DNA of 64,000 bases, from assembly GCA_019095985.1 (NCBI GenBank), contig CM032669.1, positions 39,675,698 to 39,739,697 on the forward strand, written 5' to 3'. The stretch is from Streblospio benedicti (Eukaryota > Annelida > Polychaeta > Spionida > Spionidae). Each line of letters begins with the position of its first letter. Position 1 is the first letter of the stretch. The position numbers were made by a program, and so were the translations under genes. Below are positions 61,252 through 64,000 of the stretch, one piece after another. The notes below the pieces were generated by a model. The model was not told where the DNA came from. It saw only the letters and a list, made by a program, of their open reading frames with translations, and searched no databases.

Positions 61252-63369
61252 GTGAGTAAAATGTTTCACCAGCACCTGCTGCCACCAAGTGTCTCAAGTG
61301 ATAACTACACCGTCCCGTGTAGACAGCGCCACCCCGTGGCGTAGATGTGATTTAATGCGGCTCCTGTGAGTAGAGCCACCAGTGTAAATGGTTGATGGGC
61401 GAAATACTCCGACTGATCACAGTTTAATACTCCGACTGATCACAGTTTAAAAGCATATCATGATAGTCGTCTGCATTTCTTGGATCTGAACAGCGGTTTT
61501 TACAACTTAGGCACTCAAAAACTGGCATCGAATGGGAGACAACGAGATTATAAATTTAGATGCATGAAGTGTTAATAAGTGGAATGCATGCACCCAGAAA
61601 AACTAAGGGCAATCACTTAGTTTTGTTAACATTGACAAATCAATGTCACAGTACTGGGGTGAATGCATGCCATCGACATACTAATTAAAATACGATTGTT
61701 GATAATTACACTTTAGAAACTGCATACTAAATGCGCACTACTCGCTGGGTTTATTTTGTAACAGTTTTCACGCAGTATAGAAGTTCAAATAAGAAGTATG
61801 ACTAAACTATAGGGCATTTGTAATGGGTAAAGCGACGTAGGTAAATTATTGTAAATAAACCCAGCATCAAAATGTTTACCGGCACTAGGGATCAACAACA
61901 GACAATATCATATAGCAAATCCTTGTGATCTTCACACGAAACACCTGGAACAATATTTGAGAGATACGGTAAGCTCCTACAGTGATTGACATTTAATAAG
62001 ATATCCATGGAGCACGCAGGTATGCATTCCTCATCTAAATGAGTTATGTATGATCTGAGTGTATACAATTATTTAATTGCATGGATTGCAATGAAAATGT
62101 ACTGCGTTTGGACCCATAACGACCGTTCAATATATGTATACATTTTGGTGGTATTTATTGGTCAAAATTCATCCATACTTCTAAGTAATGCGTACTAATC
62201 TCTCTATCTGTATATTGGTGCTTAATCTGTTTGCACAAACACATTGATATATACTAGAACAATTATAGACCTAAGTTCACTAGTTCACAACAGATGTGAT
62301 ATTATCTTTACGACACATAATGAGCATTCGTGGGGAACTTATAAACACCTGCGCTGATAACCGGGGTCACACTAAGCAATCAATTCCCCTTTTACCTTTT
62401 AACATAAACTAAGGAACCTCAGAAGTAAAGTAACCCACAAACAGAAAATATATTGCATTTTCACTACAGCGATAATGGGCCAAATGCGACCAAACGACAA
62501 TTCCCACCAAACGGCATTTGCCTACAATCTCAGCACTGTCAAGCACTTTCCATTGTTAGCATAAACCCTCCTAGATCCAGCAAAGAGCCAGTCAATCAAA
62601 CACACGGCGTCTCTCTCTCTCTGTTAATCACGACCGTGAAAGACATGCATTGTTAATGGAAAGTCTCAATAGAGACCAGTATATTGCTGCATGTTTATGG
62701 CAATGGCGGCTCCACAAGACTTCCTGATCTCTTTGAGACGGGCTTGAAGTTCATCTCTGAATATGCATGCTGGTGGGATATGTTGAGTTTCATGATGCCC
62801 GACGGCCAGAGTTTATTAGTCCGGGTGTGATTTACGTATGGCGTCTGGCCAGTTTCATTGTTCGGGGAGAAAGGCGGCATGAATAGTGGGTGCTTATGTT
62901 TTGATGGTGAGGAAAGAGGAAAATGCGCATAAGGAAACAGCTTAAATCTGCAATGGACTTCCGGGTAACGGTGCCATGGACAGGTTAAGTGACTTTATAT
63001 TAGGCATGGTGGATACAAGAAGCACAGCAAAAGATTTAGTATAGTCTTATTGCTGGACATAAGTATAAACATGCCATGCCATATACATTTGGTGACAAAT
63101 GTCATGTGTATAGTTAGAGTAGCAGCTTTAGTGACATTTAATTCACCCCATGTATTTTATATAAAATGTAATACACTACATGATAGATTATACACCTACT
63201 ATCAGTCACATACTTTCATATATTCATATTTAGAATAAGCAAGCAATAACAGAAATGGCATGCCGTGTTTACATGTGAAATAAACTACACGGAACTCACT
63301 ATTGCGGGTCAATTATTGCTCGCAGCATGTATTGGAAATAATCTAAGACATATTAATTTATTATTATAG
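61252..63369. other. Non-coding or intronic stretch
   Basis: It contains a two-unit 23-bp tandem repeat (61403-61448, ATACTCCGACTGATCACAGT). Short frames around 62453-62880 have no supporting signals. Confidence 0.5.
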
Positions 63370-63620
63370 AAATTTGTAGAAATTGGTTATGAATTGGTAC
63401 CGACATGCTCCCTAAGAAGTGGGCTATTGTTATTTGGTCTTGGTCTAAACACTGAGGATCTTTTTGGTTGGACTGAATCTCAGTCCAACCAGTTTGTCGG
63501 GGGGAAGGGAGAGGGAGAGGGAGGGGGCCCGCGTCGTGGACCCACGGCGACTTGTGGAGAAGACCAGAACAGCACTGGCTTCAGTCCAACAAGACCGCAA
63601 AAGAGCTTGAAAAAGTTTAG
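63370..63620 (+). other. Candidate exon, GC-rich, with strong donor
   Basis: TTTATTATTATAG at 63357-63369 is a possible acceptor, and AAAGTTTAG/GTAAGTG at 63620/63621 is a near-consensus donor. The phase-0 frame from 63370 is open to the donor and would join the ATG exon at 61205-61251 in frame. The encoded 83 residues are Gly/Glu/Arg-rich in the middle and show no domain. It may instead be untranslated or not an exon. A perfect palindrome lies inside. Confidence 0.22.
63466..63490. repeat. Perfect 11-bp inverted repeat
   Basis: GGTTGGACTGA and TCAGTCCAACC are separated by ATC, forming a hairpin with an 11-bp stem. A further partial copy CAGTCCAACA lies at about 63582-63591. Confidence 0.95.
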
Positions 63621-64000
63621 GTAAGTGTATGGTGCAGCTGAATCACCTATAATATAGTGCTTTATTATCCGAAATACACGTGTACTATGAATCATTACTA
63701 TAAGTCAATAATTTTCACATATTACTGTATTTTCAAACAATCAATTGAGTAAACAGCAGTTTCTATAATCTAAACAAGAATTATTGAAAAAAATCTCACA
63801 ATTTCAAGCTTGTAGTGGGTATTTCAAAATAGCCACATGTATAAAATCATGACATAATGTGTCCCGTGGAGGAGAAACACACTGGGTAAAATATGCTTCT
63901 CAAGTACAAAAGTGATGTTGCGAACGGTATATTGTTACCCATGTATATAGGTAAGACGTTGATGGTAACAACTGAGCAATCTATACACGTATTCTATTTA
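63621..64000. other. Non-coding stretch to window end
   Basis: No gene recognised; it would be intron if the upstream donor is real. Confidence 0.4.

Overview
The window looks like nuclear DNA from an invertebrate animal, probably marine. It is AT-rich, gene-poor and full of small inverted-repeat transposons, tRNA-derived SINEs and microsatellites. No bacterial operons, rRNA genes or intact tRNA genes were seen. The species cannot be named from sequence alone. All calls were made by reading the sequence, with no database search.

Layout. From 1 to about 41.7 kb there is no convincing host gene. The stretch holds four copies of a tRNA-derived SINE, four copies of a MITE with an internal ~28-bp minisatellite, copies of a MITE with GGCAGATCCAGG ends, several foldback elements (13.4, 28.9 and 29.2 kb), a GC-rich inverted-repeat element carrying a 4 x 33 bp in-frame minisatellite (16.4-17.0 kb), and a 142-bp GT microsatellite. 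From 41.7 to 46.6 kb lies the largest mobile element, a decayed DNA transposon of about 4.9 kb. It has inverted ends and encodes a FEN1/XPG-like (PIN-fold) nuclease domain followed by a CXC-type cysteine cluster. I read it as Academ-like. From 47.9 to 51.0 kb there are more MITEs, one split by a GC-rich insertion.

The best candidate host gene is on the minus strand at 56521-58479. It is one uninterrupted 652-codon frame with an acidic, Ser/Asn-rich N-terminal half, a long coiled coil and a C-terminal CCCH zinc finger. Its 3' ~1.16 kb of coding sequence is duplicated directly downstream at 55066-56224. That copy is still in frame apart from one stop codon. A 3-copy ~257-273 bp tandem repeat (53.2-54.1 kb) lies further downstream. 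Upstream of the gene, a ~0.8 kb MITE contains a second nested MITE. At the right end, splice-site-like signals at 61.2 and 63.6 kb hint at 5' exons of a plus-strand gene that continues out of the window; this is weak.

The genes do not form a pathway. The useful content is the transposon protein, the CCCH/coiled-coil gene with its partial tandem copy, and a set of repeat families whose borders can be drawn from their own inverted ends.
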